From NCBI GenBank assembly GCA_003339415.1, contig PDHQ01000232.1:1-56039 (forward strand): a DNA stretch of 56,039 nt, written 5' to 3'. Below, in pieces: positions 11,690 through 25,289 of the stretch. The position numbers and the translations under genes were made by a program. How positions within the stretch are numbered: position 1 is the stretch's first letter; each line of letters starts with the position of its first letter. This stretch comes from Ophiocordyceps camponoti-saundersi (nom. inval.) (Eukaryota; Ascomycota; Sordariomycetes; Hypocreales; Ophiocordycipitaceae). Under the pieces are notes generated by a model that saw only the letters and a program-made list of their open reading frames with translations, was not told the DNA's origin and did not search any database.

Positions 11690-14600
11690 ACTTATTATTC
11701 TTAAATATCCTATTATATAAACTTATAAATTCTAATAGCTAAGTAATTTTTTATATTTATAAATAATTAAACTTTTCCTTTTTAACCCCTTTTACTACTC
11801 TTAATATAGTATTTATTCTTTTCTATACCTCGCTCTTATTATAAATTATATTTATTTACTTACCCTTATTAGTAATTAAGTTAAGTCCCCTCCTCTAAAA
11901 AGATATTATTTACCTTAACTTTAGCTTAATAGCTACTCTCCTATATAGCGATTTTAACTTTTATTACTCTTTTTAGGATTATTATAAATTATCCTCCCCT
12001 AAAGTATTTAATTTTCTTAAGCTAATAATTAGCCTCTAACTTAGCCTCCTTACGCCCCTAAGCGAGGTTACCTAGGAAATATATAATAAATAAACTAAAA
12101 CTATTAACTTAGCTTAAGCTATACCCGATTATTAAATAATATACTTAGGGAATAGTTTTAACCTTATTAGCTCCGATTATATCTTATAAATTATCCTTAT
12201 CGATACTAATCTTTACCTTAATATAACTTTAACTAAGATATAGCGCTTTTTCTACTCGGATATTTTTATAGCTAAGGTATAAAACTAACTTAAACTAAAC
12301 CTATATTTTATTATAATACCTAAAAAGCTTAAAAATATAATTACTTTATTTTATAATTAATTAAAAATAATAATAAAAATAATAATATTAGTATATATTT
12401 AAACTTACTTTATAGCGTAAAACTAATAAAACTAAGTAATAACTATTATTATAGCGGTTACGAAGAAAGCCTAGTATTACTAATATATTAATTTTACTAA
12501 CTCTTATTAGTAAAATTATTAAGAAGCGATAAAAATATAGAAGTTATTAATTAGCGCGGTACGCTATAGCGCTTAGCGTAATTTCCTTAATAATATCTCC
12601 GCGAAATTATTAACTTTTTAAATTATAAAATATTAAGCTTAGCTATAAAGCTAGGCCGCGCCTAAGCTAGTATATATCTTTATATTTTAGAAATACCTAA
12701 AGTTAATATTACTAATTACCTTTTTTAATAAGGTAACTTTACTTAGCTAATAATTCTTCCTAGCTCTTATTAATTTAGCCCCTTTATTTACTTTAAATAA
12801 TCCTTTCCTTTTTTTCTATATTAAGTATATTATTATTATCGAAGATATTTACTTTACCCTTTTCTTAATTGCTTTTTAGAAATTAGCTAGCCTTAATAAG
12901 ATTCCGGTTAGGTTTTTAAAAAGATATAAACTCCCCCTTATCTAAGTTTTCTAAAAGATTTTCTAAAGCTATATTAATAATAATTATTTCCTATTACGAT
13001 TTAAAATATCTAATATTATAGTTATTTAAAAAATAAGCAAATTACTAGCTATATATTATACTTCTAATAAGTATAAGCTAATTTTACTCCTTAATATAAT
13101 AAGGAAAATCTTAGAAATAATTATAGCTAGAAAAATTATATTAGTAGTAAAGGAGGCCTAGATTCTCTATAATAGCTAAATAAGTAATAAATTATAATAT
13201 TTTATTAATATAGTAATTTTTATATTTATAAAAAAAATTAGAATAATCTAAAATTAAAATAGCACCGCCTTACTTTTTTTATTAAACTTTACTAAAGCTT
13301 TTAACTATATCTTTTATAATAAGTTAATTATTATTATAAATTACTTAAGCTTCCCTAAATAAGTTATAGCGTTTATCCGATTATATTTTATAAACTATAT
13401 CTTAAAACTTAAGTTTAATTATAAACTTAGCGATACCTTTTCGATTTAGTAAAAAGTCTCCTAAAAGTCCTTAATATTACTAGTCCTCTTCCTCTTATAT
13501 ATATCCTTATTATATTAACGCTTAAACTTAATATTAAGTCTCCTTATAATAAGGTTTATAAATAATACTAATATATTTAATATTAAATATAATAAGGCTT
13601 AGGTATTACTTTAACTTAAGCGTATATAGTAAATTTATAAATAATAAGCTTTAGAATATAAAATAACTTTTTAGCTAGCTAAAAGTAAGTTAAAATATTT
13701 TATAAAAATAAGAATAGCGGATATAATTAAGCTATAGCTTAAAACTATAATAGTATAACTAATATAAGAGGCGCGACTCCTAAGGGTTTAGTTATATTAT
13801 AAGCTATATTAGAAATCTTACCTTTTAAAACTTACTATTAAGCTTAAGCGCTAATATCTAGCCTTTACTAGGATTATAGCGTTAATATAAGGCTATACCT
13901 TATTAAGGGTAAGGGAAGTTTATATTAAAGTTATTAAATTAGCTATTATATTTAGTATAACTTAGTTCGCTTTACTTATATAGCTAAGAGGGATATTATA
14001 TAGCTTTATTATAAAGGCCCTAGCTATAAAATAGTTTAAGTGCCTCTAGGTTATTACCGGGGCTTATAAGGCTACCCCTATTTATTATATTAAAGCTAAG
14101 GCTTTTATCTTACCTTTTATTTTTATCTTACTTATTATATAATCTATACTTATTACCGCTTATAATATATTAAAATAGTAAACCTTATCTATACCGTAGT
14201 AAAGAAAATAGCTAAGTAAATATATTATAAATATAAAGGACGCCCTCGCTAAAGGAGATATTAAGTATTATAAAACTTAGAGAAATTCTATATAATATAA
14301 ATTAGCCCTAAGCTAGCGGTATAATATAAGCGATATAATTTTAATACTTAACTTTATAATAAGTAGCTTTTTTGCTAATATTTTAGGAAGGGAAGGTTAA
14401 AGAAATATAGGTAATTATATAGCTATTTTATAAATAAGCTATTATAACTTAAAGCTAGCTCCGCTTTTTATATATATAAGAGACTTCTTAAGTTTATTAG
14501 TATAATACTTATATAGCTTAAAACTAAATATATTAAACTTAATTTATTTCTTTAAGCTTATAAAGTACCTAGGGTAATATTAAAGCTATACTCTTATAAT
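11690..14600 (+). pseudogene. LINE-2 ORF2 (endonuclease-reverse transcriptase), broken
   Basis: Endonuclease domain: YSDFNFYY at about 11,944-11,967 stands for GDFNLHHP. It is followed by LTPLSEVT (about 12,050) and, near 12,170-12,210, a stretch matching the SDHYPI-type end of the domain. The reverse transcriptase spans about 13,260-13,600: FTKAFNYIFYNKL corresponds to the F-D-x-V-S-H segment, a Q-G-S-P-L-like segment follows, and FINNTN near 13,550-13,570 marks the catalytic aspartates, now Asn. The post-RT part (13,910-14,110) has REVYIKVIK and GAYKATP, the latter unusually intact. Same architecture as LINE-1 ORF2 but a different family. Confidence 0.75.
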
Positions 14601-14939
14601 AGCGGCGATAAAATAATCCCTTATATTTTTATTAACTATATTTTTATTTATAAAGATAGGCCTCTTTTTAATATTAACTAGCGTCTAATATAAGATTAGT
14701 AATACCTTATTAAGGCGCTTAATAATTTATAATTTATAGTATAACTTATATATTAGTTTCTTTTACTAAGGAGGCTTTACTAATTTAACCTTATATTATT
14801 ACTTTATAAAGAGAGGGAGAATAGGGATATTAACTTTAGCGTAGACGCGTAATAATTACTATATAATAATATACTTATATTTTTTACTCTACTAACTACT
14901 TACTTAGCTCTAAGTCTTAATTACCTTAACTATATATAA

Positions 14940-15610
14940 AGAATTAATTTAACTATATAAAATATAAGAATATCCGCAATTATTATAATTATAGCCGCGG
15001 CCGCGGCTATATTTATATCCTCGCTTATATTTATAACTTAAAATAAAAGTTATTAGCTTTTACTATTCCTTACTAGATATAATATAATTATTAGCTAATA
15101 TTATAAAGTTTTTATTATTAGAATACTTATTAATAGGATTATTTTAAATAAGATTAGAAATCTCCTTATAAGGAGGTAGCTTAGTAATATTATAAGCGCT
15201 TATAGCGCTTTTAAAAATAGCGGGAGCTTTCTTTATAGCGGGAGCGGAAGTAATATTAAGTATAATAAACTTATTAGCTTCTAACTTTAACTTAAACTTA
15301 ATAAATATTAAAGCGGAAAAAGTTTTAGTTATAAGTAAAAGAGTAATAAAAATAGGAGGGCGGTTATAGGGCGAAGGAATCCCTTATAAAGCTACCTTAT
15401 TCTTAGCCGCGCGGCGGATATAGCGTAATTTATTTATCGCCTAGTTATAAAAGTTAATTAATTATATATAAAAAATACGCTATTTTTAAGTTTATACCGT
15501 AATAGCTATAATAAGTTAGTTAATATTAGTTAAATTTTTAGTTATTTTAATAATAAGATCTTCGCTAAGAGTAAGAGGTAATAGGCCCTAAAGTAATATA
15601 TAGCTAGTAG
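14940..15610 (-). pseudogene. Antisense coding-like tract in LINE-2 3' region
   Basis: On the minus strand one frame runs about 650 bases with only TAA/TAG interruptions at plausible Q/W positions. Its N-terminal part reads AINKLRYIRRAAKNKVAL, then a Pro/Ser/Thr/Lys-rich middle, then an Arg/Gly/Tyr-rich end (RGYKYSRGRGYNYNN). The GC palindrome at 14,990-15,011 encodes part of the RG-rich end. I do not recognise the protein. Its position, opposite strand and downstream of ORF2, parallels the antisense tract in LINE-1. It could be a captured gene piece or an ORF proper to the LINE. Confidence 0.4.
14990..15011. repeat. 22-bp perfect GC-rich palindrome
   Basis: TATAGCCGCGGCCGCGGCTATA is its own reverse complement and contains no CA or TG outside the protected GC/CG context. 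It lies inside the RG-rich part of the antisense coding-like tract, so a coding explanation (Arg/Gly codons) is as good as a regulatory one. Confidence 0.9.
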
Positions 15611-16622
15611 CCGCTTAAATAACTTAATTAGCGTAAAAGCTATTATAATATATAATAGCGTAAGTCTCCTTAATATACTAAATAGTATTTTTCTATTACT
15701 TTTATTAATATAAGATTTACTTTAGACTTATTATAACTCCGATTTTAACTTATTAACTAAAAATTATAATTAAAGCCTAGCTTATAAGCTACCTTAATTA
15801 TAGCGCGAATAGCTTTTATTATAGCGAGATTAGTAATTAGCTTACACTTAATATAATTATTCGCGTATTTTATATAAGATATACTAAGCTAGTTTACTTT
15901 TACTATTAGTAAGTTTAAGCGCGTACCGGGGCCGAATACTTACTACGCTATATTTAGTAGAAATCTTTAAAGCTTATAAGTATACTAATATAACTAGCGT
16001 AAAATATATTATAAAAATAGTTTTTTTAATAAGTATTTTATTTCTAATATAAGTTAGCTATAAACAATATATATACTTATAAAAACTACTTATATAATTA
16101 ATTTTATTAAAATTACTAATTTAATAATAGCTTATTTACGCTAGTAAAAGTAACCCCCTCTCTCTTATATACCTTTAAGCTTTAAGTTACTAATTTATAA
16201 AAATAACTTCCCGATTAAAAAAGCTTTCTAAATAAGAAGGCTTTATAAAAAAGTATATACTTAAGTATATACTATATATATAAGGGATATATAGCTATAT
16301 ACTAAGGGGTTAAAAGGTATATACTAAGGCCTTAGAGGGGTATATATTAGCTTATATAAGTAATATATACTGCTACTCTCCTTATCTTTCCTTATCTTAT
16401 CCTTCTTTCCTTATCTTTCTTTATATTATATAATATTATTATAGCTAATAGCTACTTCCTTTATACGCGTTACGTATCCTACCTAGCCCTAAGCCGGCCG
16501 CGGTCTTACCGCGCTATAAGGGGTTTTACCTCTTATAGGAGGGTTTTTCTTACCTAATATATTGTCGAGGTTCTAGCAGCTTCTATAGCTCTTAGCGTAA
16601 TAATATAATAGAAATAATAATA

Positions 16623-18365
16623 TCTTTTTTTTAAAAAAAATTTAGAAGCTTAGTAATAATATTAATATAATAATAAAAAATCCGAATAAAGTTATAAAAT
16701 CTTATAAATAAATAAATAGCTTTATAAATCTAAAAACTTTTAAACTTTTAATCTTAAATTATTTATATTTTATAAAAGTTTATATTTATTTCTTAGCTTA
16801 TATATAATATTATTTTAAAATAATTAATCTTTATAATATTTAATTTTAATTTTTAGATATCTTTTTATAAGTTTATTTAATATAAATATTAAATTATTAT
16901 TTAATATTCCTTTTAATATTTCTTTTTTTCGCTATTTAAATAAATTAATATATTATTAATATATATACTTATATAGCGGTTAGGGAGATTATAAAATTAA
17001 ATATTAATAAAATTTTAAAACTAAGCAGGCTTTACTTTAAGGCTAAATAAGAGAATAAGCTAATAAAATATACTAAACTTTATATAAAAAGTTATAAGGT
17101 ATTTAAAGTTAAAATTAAAATAAAGATAATAAAACGCTTAAATAATATTAATTTTTAAAAACTATTTTACCTTTTAATAGCTAAATATTATATTTTTTAA
17201 AAAATAAGTAAGCGAGATCTAACCTTTTAAGTAGTTATTTATTTATCGGTAATTAATATAAAAACGCTAAGTTATTTAATATAGCTTTAGCGTGAAAAGA
17301 ATAAAAGTAATATAAGGACTAATATTTAGCTTTATAAACCTAATCTTAAGTAAATAATTAATAGTTTCTTTTTCTAAAAGTGAATATTTTATAAATATCT
17401 TATAAAAAAGAGGTCTTATTAGATTTAAAGGCTTTTTAAATTTTAAAATAATATTATAATAAAGTTAGGGGCTAGGAAAAATATAAGCTTCCTTTTTATT
17501 AAAAAACTTTTTAAGATATATAAACGTTAAAGGAATTATATTATATATATAAGTAATATATTTAAGCTTTTCTCTTTAAGAAAATAAGATTTCTTATTTT
17601 ATATATATATAGCTAGCTAAGCTTAGCTTTACGATTATAATTAAGTTATTATTATCTTTTAGTTTTATAAAAGTTATAAAAATTAATAAGGTTATCTTTT
17701 CTTATTATATATAGTAAAAGTTTTATTATATTTAGCAGATAAGTTACTTTTTTAAAATATTTTAATTTATATTATTAATATTTTAATTATTTTAAGTTAA
17801 AGTTTAAGCTAGCTTTTTTCTTTTATAAGCTATATAAAGTCTTTTTTCTTTTACGAACGCTAGAGGATTTAATACTTATACTTATCTTAATAAAAAAGGT
17901 AGTTTCGGCGTTTAGCGTCCGCTTAGATAAATCCGGATTTCTAGTAAAAAGGGGCTTTTTTAATAATAAGATTAAAAGCGAGTACTTAATAAGGGCGGGT
18001 AAATTATTTAGCTAAACTAATTTCTAAGCTATATAGTAAAGTAATAACCTTTTTTAGCTATTTAAAATAAGCTAATAAAAAGATCTTAAGTATAATTAGT
18101 TACTTAGTAAATTTCCTAAGGAAAATATTATCTATTAATTATTAAAGTAATAATTAAGTACTTATAAACTAAGCTAGCCTAATAGCTTTAAAAATTAATA
18201 AAAAGGATAAGATAAATAAGGATAAGCTTAGCGCTTAAGCGCTTTATAGCTTATTTTATAAAATAATAGCTACTTAAAAGATAAGCGTTTATTTTAATAT
18301 TATATAAAGTAAAGGTATAAAAAGTAATATTATTAACTTAAACTTAACTATTAATAATAAATAAT
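16623..18365. other. Unassigned AT-rich decayed sequence before LINE-1 B
   Basis: About 1.7 kb with strong CA/TG depletion. A frame on the plus strand from about 16,980 to 17,350 is fairly open and Lys/Arg-rich, which could be a transposase N-terminus, but no diagnostic motif is visible. Around 17,860-17,960 the composition rises slightly (TTCGGCGTTTAGCGTCCGC). I could not match it to any other part of the window. Confidence 0.3.
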
Positions 18366-18599
18366 TTAACTTTTTTTATAATTTTAGATAATCGAGGTCC
18401 TTATTCGTGCTTAACGCTATAATATTATAAGATTTTAATACTTTTTACCTCTTAAAGTTTAACTCCGCTAAGGGAATAACTTTTAATATAAAATTATAAA
18501 GTAATCTACCTCTTAGTTTACTATTAATACTAATAATATTTAATAGCAAAACCTAAAAGCTTAATTAATCTTAATAATATTTATATATAAGTAAAAGTT

Positions 18600-21500
18600 A
18601 ATATAATATTATTATAAACTTTAATAACTTATTTATTAATATTTTTTAAACCTTAATAAATCTTATTTTAAAGTTTATATATAAAAAACTTATTAAGGTA
18701 ATCTCCGCGTAAGATTTTTGCCCTATATAAGGTATCCTTAATATAGCGTTTACTAAGCTTTAATAGCGCTAATAAGCCTCCGAGGACTTATTTAGCTTAC
18801 TTATTATTATCTCCTATACTATTTAAAAGTTAATTAAAGCCGCTTTTTATAAAATAATAAGTAAAAAGTTAAACTTTACTTTTAAAGCTTTAACTTAAGC
18901 TAGCGTAGTTATAAACTTTACTTTAAACTCTGCCCCTTTTATAGCGCCCCTTATATGCTTAGTTCTAGTAAGAATAAAAAGGGAGGCCCTTATCTTAGTA
19001 AAAGATATCCCGGTAATTAACGGAGTTCCGGCTCCTATTTCCTAAAAAGTTATTTAGAAAATTAATAAAGCTATAAGCTACTTTATAATAATAATAGCTT
19101 AATAACTTCCTAGCGGTAATTTTATTATTATATTTAACTTAAAGTATAAGGACTTTATTTTAAGAAATAAGTAAGTAGCTTTAGCTTTTAAAGCAGAGGC
19201 TAAGTATATATACTAAACTTATATTATTATTATTAAAAATATTTAAACCTTAGTAGCTAACTATAACTATAATACGCTACTTAGTATTATTAAGAAGGTA
19301 GATAAAGTTAATATAGTTTAAGTAAAAATACTTTAACCTTAATATACCGCTAATAAAAACGCTTTATAAACTTATTTTATTATAAGCTTAAGTAGTATAA
19401 AGGATATAAATAAGCTTTACTTAAATAAAGTAATTATAAATATAAAAATAATTTATTATAAACTTTATAAAAACTTTATATATTTTAAGTAATATTATAA
19501 ATATTTTTAATTTAGCTATATTATTAATAATAATAATTTATACGCTAATATACTTTATATAACTTAAAACTATCTTATATATATTCTAAAAGGGGGAAAA
19601 ACCGGAGAACCTAAAGTAAAACCCTCCCCTTAAGCGTTACCTTAACTTTAAGTTAGACCCTGCCTATACCCGGCACTTTATATATTTAATAAATTAGGTA
19701 TTAACTAATAATTTAGAAGCTAATATTTCCCCTAAAATAGACTCCGCGGTAATAAAAATACGCGTAAACTAAGTTTAATATAAAGTTTATATAGCTTACT
19801 TATCCTCCTAGCTATTATTATTACTATAAATTAAATCCCTATATTTAATTAAAATAGCTTTAATAATCCGATCGATTAAGGCCTTATTAGTATAGCTTAA
19901 ATATATATAAAAATTTTACTATCTTATAATAAACTTTATAATAGCTAATCTTAAAAAATAGCTAAATTATTATAGCGGAGCTATAAATAAATATAGAGTT
20001 AAAGTTAAAAAAAAAGTATTACTATATTTACTTTTTAGCGTTTTTATCTTAGCTATTATTAGTTTTTAGTTAGCGCTAAAAAGAAAAGAGAGGTAATATA
20101 TATAAAGCTCTAGTTTATAAACTTTTAAAGTTAGGTAATATACGCGTTCTTCGCTTAACCCTATATTACTCTTATTTTAATATAAAGTTAACTTTACTTA
20201 AAGTAAAACTCTTAATAAAAAATAATAATATAATCTTTTCTTATAAGCTATAAAATAAGTAGACTCGCTTTTTATATATAAAGCGGTAAAATATTTATTA
20301 TATTATAGCCTTATTATATAATATCTCGCGATATATTTAAGTTAGTAATATTTAAAATATTATTAAGGTTAAACTTTTAATATATAAAATTTAGCGTTAA
20401 AGATCTCCGCTTATATTATTATACTTTTATTATAAATTTAGTTTATATTTACTATATTATTTATAATAACTATTAAGAAACTCTATTAAGTTTTAAAATA
20501 ATATCTTTTTACGTATAATTATATTATTAAAACTTTATTTAATAACTTAATCTCCTTTTAAAAGGCTTCCTTATTACCTTATTATAAGGCCTACGCTAAT
20601 ACCTTTTTTATAATAAAAATATAACCTCTACTAATTAAGCGTGCTTTTTCTTTAAAAATAATATAAAGCTATTTTAAATTAGACCGGAGCTTATAAATAG
20701 TATCTTAAAATATTATTATAATATCGTTATTAAGTAATTTCTTTATTATAAAAGCTTAGCTTTACTTATAGAGTTCGCGGTTAATATTTATTATAATTAC
20801 CTTAAAGTTTTAAACTTAGAGCGGAGTAATTATAAAGTTAAAATAAATTATAAGCTATCGCTTATATTACCTAGGAACTTATTTTTTAATAATCTTCTTT
20901 AGCGCTCTAACTATAATTATAACTTATATTAGAGAAATTTTACTCCTTTTAAAGCTATAAAAAAAAGAGGAAATTACGGTTATAATAGCTAAAAAGATAT
21001 TACTAACTAATAAAGTTAAAATAAAAGGGGTACTTTCTTAAACCTTTTTAAACTTTATTACTTATTCGATAATTACTTATATAAAAATAAAAATATTTTT
21101 TAAAATAATCTTATTAATATTTACCTTAGCTTTTAATAAGGTAATAAATATAGTAAACTTTTAAGTCTAAGATTATTATAATTTAGAGTAAAGCTATATT
21201 CTAAGTAAAAAATTTTCGCGGTTACGATTAATTTATATAATATTACCTTCCCCCTAAAGTCGCTTTAAGCGCGGCTAGCTATCGCTATAAAGTAATAAAG
21301 GGAGCGGAGTTTACTTATAATATAAGAATAAGAAGTCTATATCCGCGTCGCTAAAAGCGCGAAGTCCGTAAAATATATAAAAGTTAATTAGCTATATTAT
21401 TAAATATTACTAAAACCCCTTTTAATATAAATATTATATTATTACTTTATATAATAGCGGAGAAGAAAACTACTTTATATAAAAAAGAGAAAAACCCCGC

Positions 21501-21700
21501 TATTATATTTTATATAAAGGTATATACTTTATATAGTTAAAAAACTACTTAAGTTTTAAAAATAATAAAGCTATATTAAGTTTAGCTTCCTTAATAAACT
21601 TTACTTTTTCTTATTATTATAATTTACTTAACCTTTAGCTTTTACTTAATAATTACTTTATAAAAATAATAAAAGCTTTTTTATAATTTTTTTTAAAAAA
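18600..21700 (+). pseudogene. LINE-1 ORF1, copy B, broken and split by element X
   Basis: Counterpart of copy A ORF1. The frame runs from about 18,600 to 19,527, is cut by the 1.86-kb element X inside the zinc knuckle, and resumes at 21,388. There the second half of the knuckle and the basic tail are recognisable up to about 21,700. Besides the insertion there are many RIP stops. No start codon survives. Confidence 0.6.
19528..21387 (+). mobile_element. Element X, copy 1: unclassified 1.86-kb element inside LINE-1 B
   Basis: An insertion defined by comparison with the uninterrupted copy A (near 2868-2880). The 16 bases TTAGCTATATTATTAA occur on both sides (19,512-19,527 and 21,388-21,403), consistent with a target duplication, though part of that match may be chance in A/T sequence. 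A second copy in reverse orientation lies at 34,305-34,660 plus 45,009-46,123. In this copy the plus strand near 20,310-20,420 reads a helix-turn-helix-like stretch (YNISRYI*VSNI*NIIK), and further open frame follows. That resembles the N-terminus of Tc1/mariner transposases, but no DDE motif or terminal inverted repeat was found. Class is therefore uncertain. Confidence 0.6.
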
Positions 21701-21959
21701 GTAAATATATTATAAATCCCTTAGAAATACGCCTTAGCGCTTATCTTATAATATACTCCTTACTTAAGTCTCCTTAAAAAGCTTTTAACTTAGTAATACT
21801 TATAAAAGCTATAAGCTATATAATAAACTCCGCGACTTATAACTAGCTTTATAATAATTTTAAGTAGAGTTTATATTAATAAACCCTACGCTATTAAAAT
21901 AATTATAAATAATTATTTTTAATATTTAGTTTTTATAAAAATTATAATCTTATTATAAA

Positions 21960-24900
21960 ATATATAAAAAATTAATTACTTTATTTAGCTTACTTTATTT
22001 AATAAGGAAAGCTATAATATTATTATTATATAAGAATTCTAGCTTAATATATATAATTATCCTCCGCTTTTAAAATTTACTTTTTATTACCTTATTTAAA
22101 ATAAGGGTAAAGCTCTCTTCTATATATATAAATAATATAAAATTAATAATTAAAACCTTATTATAAAGCCTAACTTTACTAAAGTATTTTTTTATAATAA
22201 ACTTTAAATATTTATTATTTACTCCTTATTATTTAATATATATATTAAACCTCTCTTATACTTATTACCTCCTCCCCTCTCTTAATATTCCGCTTTTACC
22301 TCCTCTTTACTAATTATCCTTAATAACTTTAACGCTTATTACCTTTTTTAAGATTTTTATAAATATACCTCCCTTTACTTTATAAAGCTTCTTTTCGCTT
22401 TTTACTAACTTTATATTAAACTTCTTATTTCTTTTTATAAGATTACTTAAAAAATATATAAGCAGAGGATTAATATTATTAACTTAATTTAAAATATACT
22501 TAATTATTTCCTTATATATTTTAGCTTAAATTTTAATTTTCTTAGCTTTAATTATATTTTTAATTTATATTTCTTATTACCTCTCCCTTTTTAAACTTTA
22601 TCTTAATATTACGCTAGAAATATTTTAACTTTAATATTTTATAAGTAATAGTAAAAAACCGCTTTTTATTTTCCGCTATTTAAGTAAAATATTTAATAAA
22701 TATTAAGAAATTAATAATATAGTTATATAAGTAATTAAATATTATAATTAACTTAATAGTTTTAAAATTACCTTAATAATATAGTCCTTACTTATATTTA
22801 TAATAAATTTTAGAAATTATTTTTATAATTTTAAATATAAAGTATATTAAGCGATATTAGTAATTATAGCTAAACTCTAATAGCTAGTAAATATATTAAA
22901 ATACTATAATATAATAAAAATTATTTATTAAAAAAGTAAAAAAAGATAATAAAAAATAGTTTCTTATTTTTATAAGCGGTAATTTTAATATTATATAATT
23001 TATAACTTAGTAAGTAAAACTTTATAGCTAAGCTTTATTAAAGCTTATATATACCCCTTTTTTTTTAACAAGATATAAACTTTACTTTTTAATTATCTTT
23101 CTCTAAAAAGTTAAAGCTTTTAGCTTATAAATTTTTTCCCTATTTTTTAGAGAATATATTATACTTTTTTATCTCTAACCTCTCCTTACTAATAAATATC
23201 CCCTTTTAAGTTACTAAAAATAAAGTTTACTCCGCTTTTTTAAATATTATATTATAAAAATCTACTAAGCTTAATAATATCTTTATTAGCTTTCTAAAAA
23301 GTTATAAATAACCTCTTATAATAGTCTTAACTAAGCTTTTTTAAAAATATATTATTTATAAATATTTCCTTATTTAATATCGGTTTTTTAATATTATAGT
23401 TTTTTAAAAAATAAATAAAAGCTTAAAAGTTTATTAAATTTTAAGTAGCTATTATCTTATCTCCTTTCTTAATATTATAAGTAAAATCTTTAAAATTATA
23501 ATTATAAAGAATATATCTTATATAATAAAGTTTATAAAAGTTTTATTATAAAGTTAAATAAGTAACTAGCTTAACTAATTTCCTAATAGCGCTTTAATTT
23601 TTTTAATAAAGTTTATTTTTATTACTTAAAGCTTTTAAGGCTCCGCTTCTTTTTTAATATTAAATATAATAAGCGCTTTTAATTATATTTTATACTCTAA
23701 GCTAATAGAAATCCTAGACTTTTTTAGCTTCCTCGGGTAAATTATAGCTTTTCTCCGCTTTTACTTTTTTAACTATACCTCCTATTTAAAAATTAATAGT
23801 AAATTATCGAACTTTTTCCTTATTTTTACTAAAGTCCTTTAAAGCTCTTTATTTTTTCTAATATTATTTATTTTATATATCTTATCTTTTTATAAGCGCT
23901 TAAAATAAGTAATTAGTATATTAGCTATTAGATTTATAAATAATATTAATATTTTTAATATTAAGCGTATTTTCGCTTAAGTTTACCGCTAGCTTAAATA
24001 AGCTTAAAGTATTTACCGTAATTAAGTAGTAAAATATAAGATAACTTTCTAGCTATTTAAAAGTAAGCTTCTTTATTTTATAAAAGCCCGCTTTACTAAT
24101 ATAACTTTGCTAGTTTTTAATAAGATTATTATTTAATTAATATAAAAAGTATATATACTTAAGGTTTAGATTTACCGTAAACTTTAATAAAAACTTTACT
24201 TTTATTATTTTATAAAAAAGCTTAATTATTAATAGCTAGCTTTAACTAAGCTTATATTATTTACTTAAAGCTTCTTATTTTTTTAAATAAGGGAAATTTA
24301 TATTAAAGTTATTAAGTTTATAATCACTTTTAGCGCTATAATATACTCCGCTTTAACCTTATTAAAAAGGGAACTTAAAAGCCTTATTTTTTAATAATTA
24401 GCTATAACTTAATTTAAATACCTTTATATTATCTCTAAGGTATACTAAGCTACCCCTTTATATTATATTAAGTTTAAAATTTTTATCCTGCTTATTAATA
24501 TTTACTTATCTTACCGCGCCGCTTATAACTACTAACTTTTTTATATTAAAAAACTTATAGCTTATATCTACTCCGCTTTTAAGAGAATTTTTATATACCT
24601 TTACTAATAGTATAAAAGCTAGCCCCGCTTTACTTATATTCTCCTTAAATCCCTTTAATTTTTCTTTATTATTTAGGTATAGATTTTAAATATCTCCTTT
24701 TAATCCCTTAAGATTTTAAAAGCTTATTTTTATAAAAAATAATAATTTCGCTAAAACTTTAAGAAAAGAAAGCTTTAGAAATATAGCTAGTTTTTCAGAT
24801 ACCTTATTAATAAACTACCTTAACTAAAACTTAGCTATACTTTATAAATCTATTAAGGCTTTCTAAAATTTTTTAATAATACTTTAACTTAGCTTTATAA

Positions 24901-25170
24901 TAGTAAAATTAGCTTTAATAAGTTTCTTTATATTTATAATATTCTTATAATTATAACTCCTTATTACCTTTATAATAATAAAGAAAATAAAATAGCGGCT
25001 TATCTTACTTTATATTATAAACTTATTACTTATAAAAAAATATATTTATTTATATTTTTTATAAGTTTAATTTAAAATTATAAAGACTTTAATAAAGCTT
25101 TTAGCTATTAAGCTATTATAAGCTTTCTCGCCTTATAATTTATTTACTTATAACGCCTTTACTAGTTTAA
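21960..25170 (+). pseudogene. LINE-1 ORF2, copy B, broken
   Basis: Collinear with copy A ORF2. The endonuclease motif is further decayed: NNFNAYY at about 22,322-22,342 against SDFNAYY in copy A. The reverse transcriptase motif FINN lies at 23,933-23,944, and the post-RT REIYIK-like block near 24,290-24,330. It is non-functional for the same reasons as copy A. The two copies together would allow the ancestral reading to be checked, because RIP hit different sites in each. Confidence 0.75.
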
Positions 25171-25289
25171 CCTTTTTATATTATTTTATAATACTTAAAT
25201 ATATTAAAATATTTAAATATAAAGTTTAAGCGTAAAGGATAGTTTTTAATATTTTTTATTATATAATTATTATTATTTATTTACTTTAT

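Larger units (their letters stand above)
10075..16609 (+). mobile_element. Tad1-like LINE of a second family (LINE-2)
   Basis: A second non-LTR retrotransposon, distinct from LINE-1 in sequence but with the same domain order. It starts in a locally GC-rich leader (10,075-10,170, with CGCCCGCAGCGGC). ORF1 has zinc knuckles, ORF2 has endonuclease and RT, and the 3' region carries a minus-strand coding-like tract. Near the 3' end are CCTTATCTTT repeats (16,380-16,425) and a GC-rich block. A candidate target duplication is AGAGATAATAATA at 10,062-10,074 against AGAAATAATAATA at 16,610-16,622; it is AT-only and has one mismatch, so the boundaries are tentative. Confidence 0.7.

Noticed and set aside
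9004..18365. One older element split by LINE-2 (9004-10,061 plus 16,623-18,365)
   Set aside because: Plausible from position, but I could find neither a third copy nor a shared motif; the candidate target duplication is A/T-only with a mismatch.
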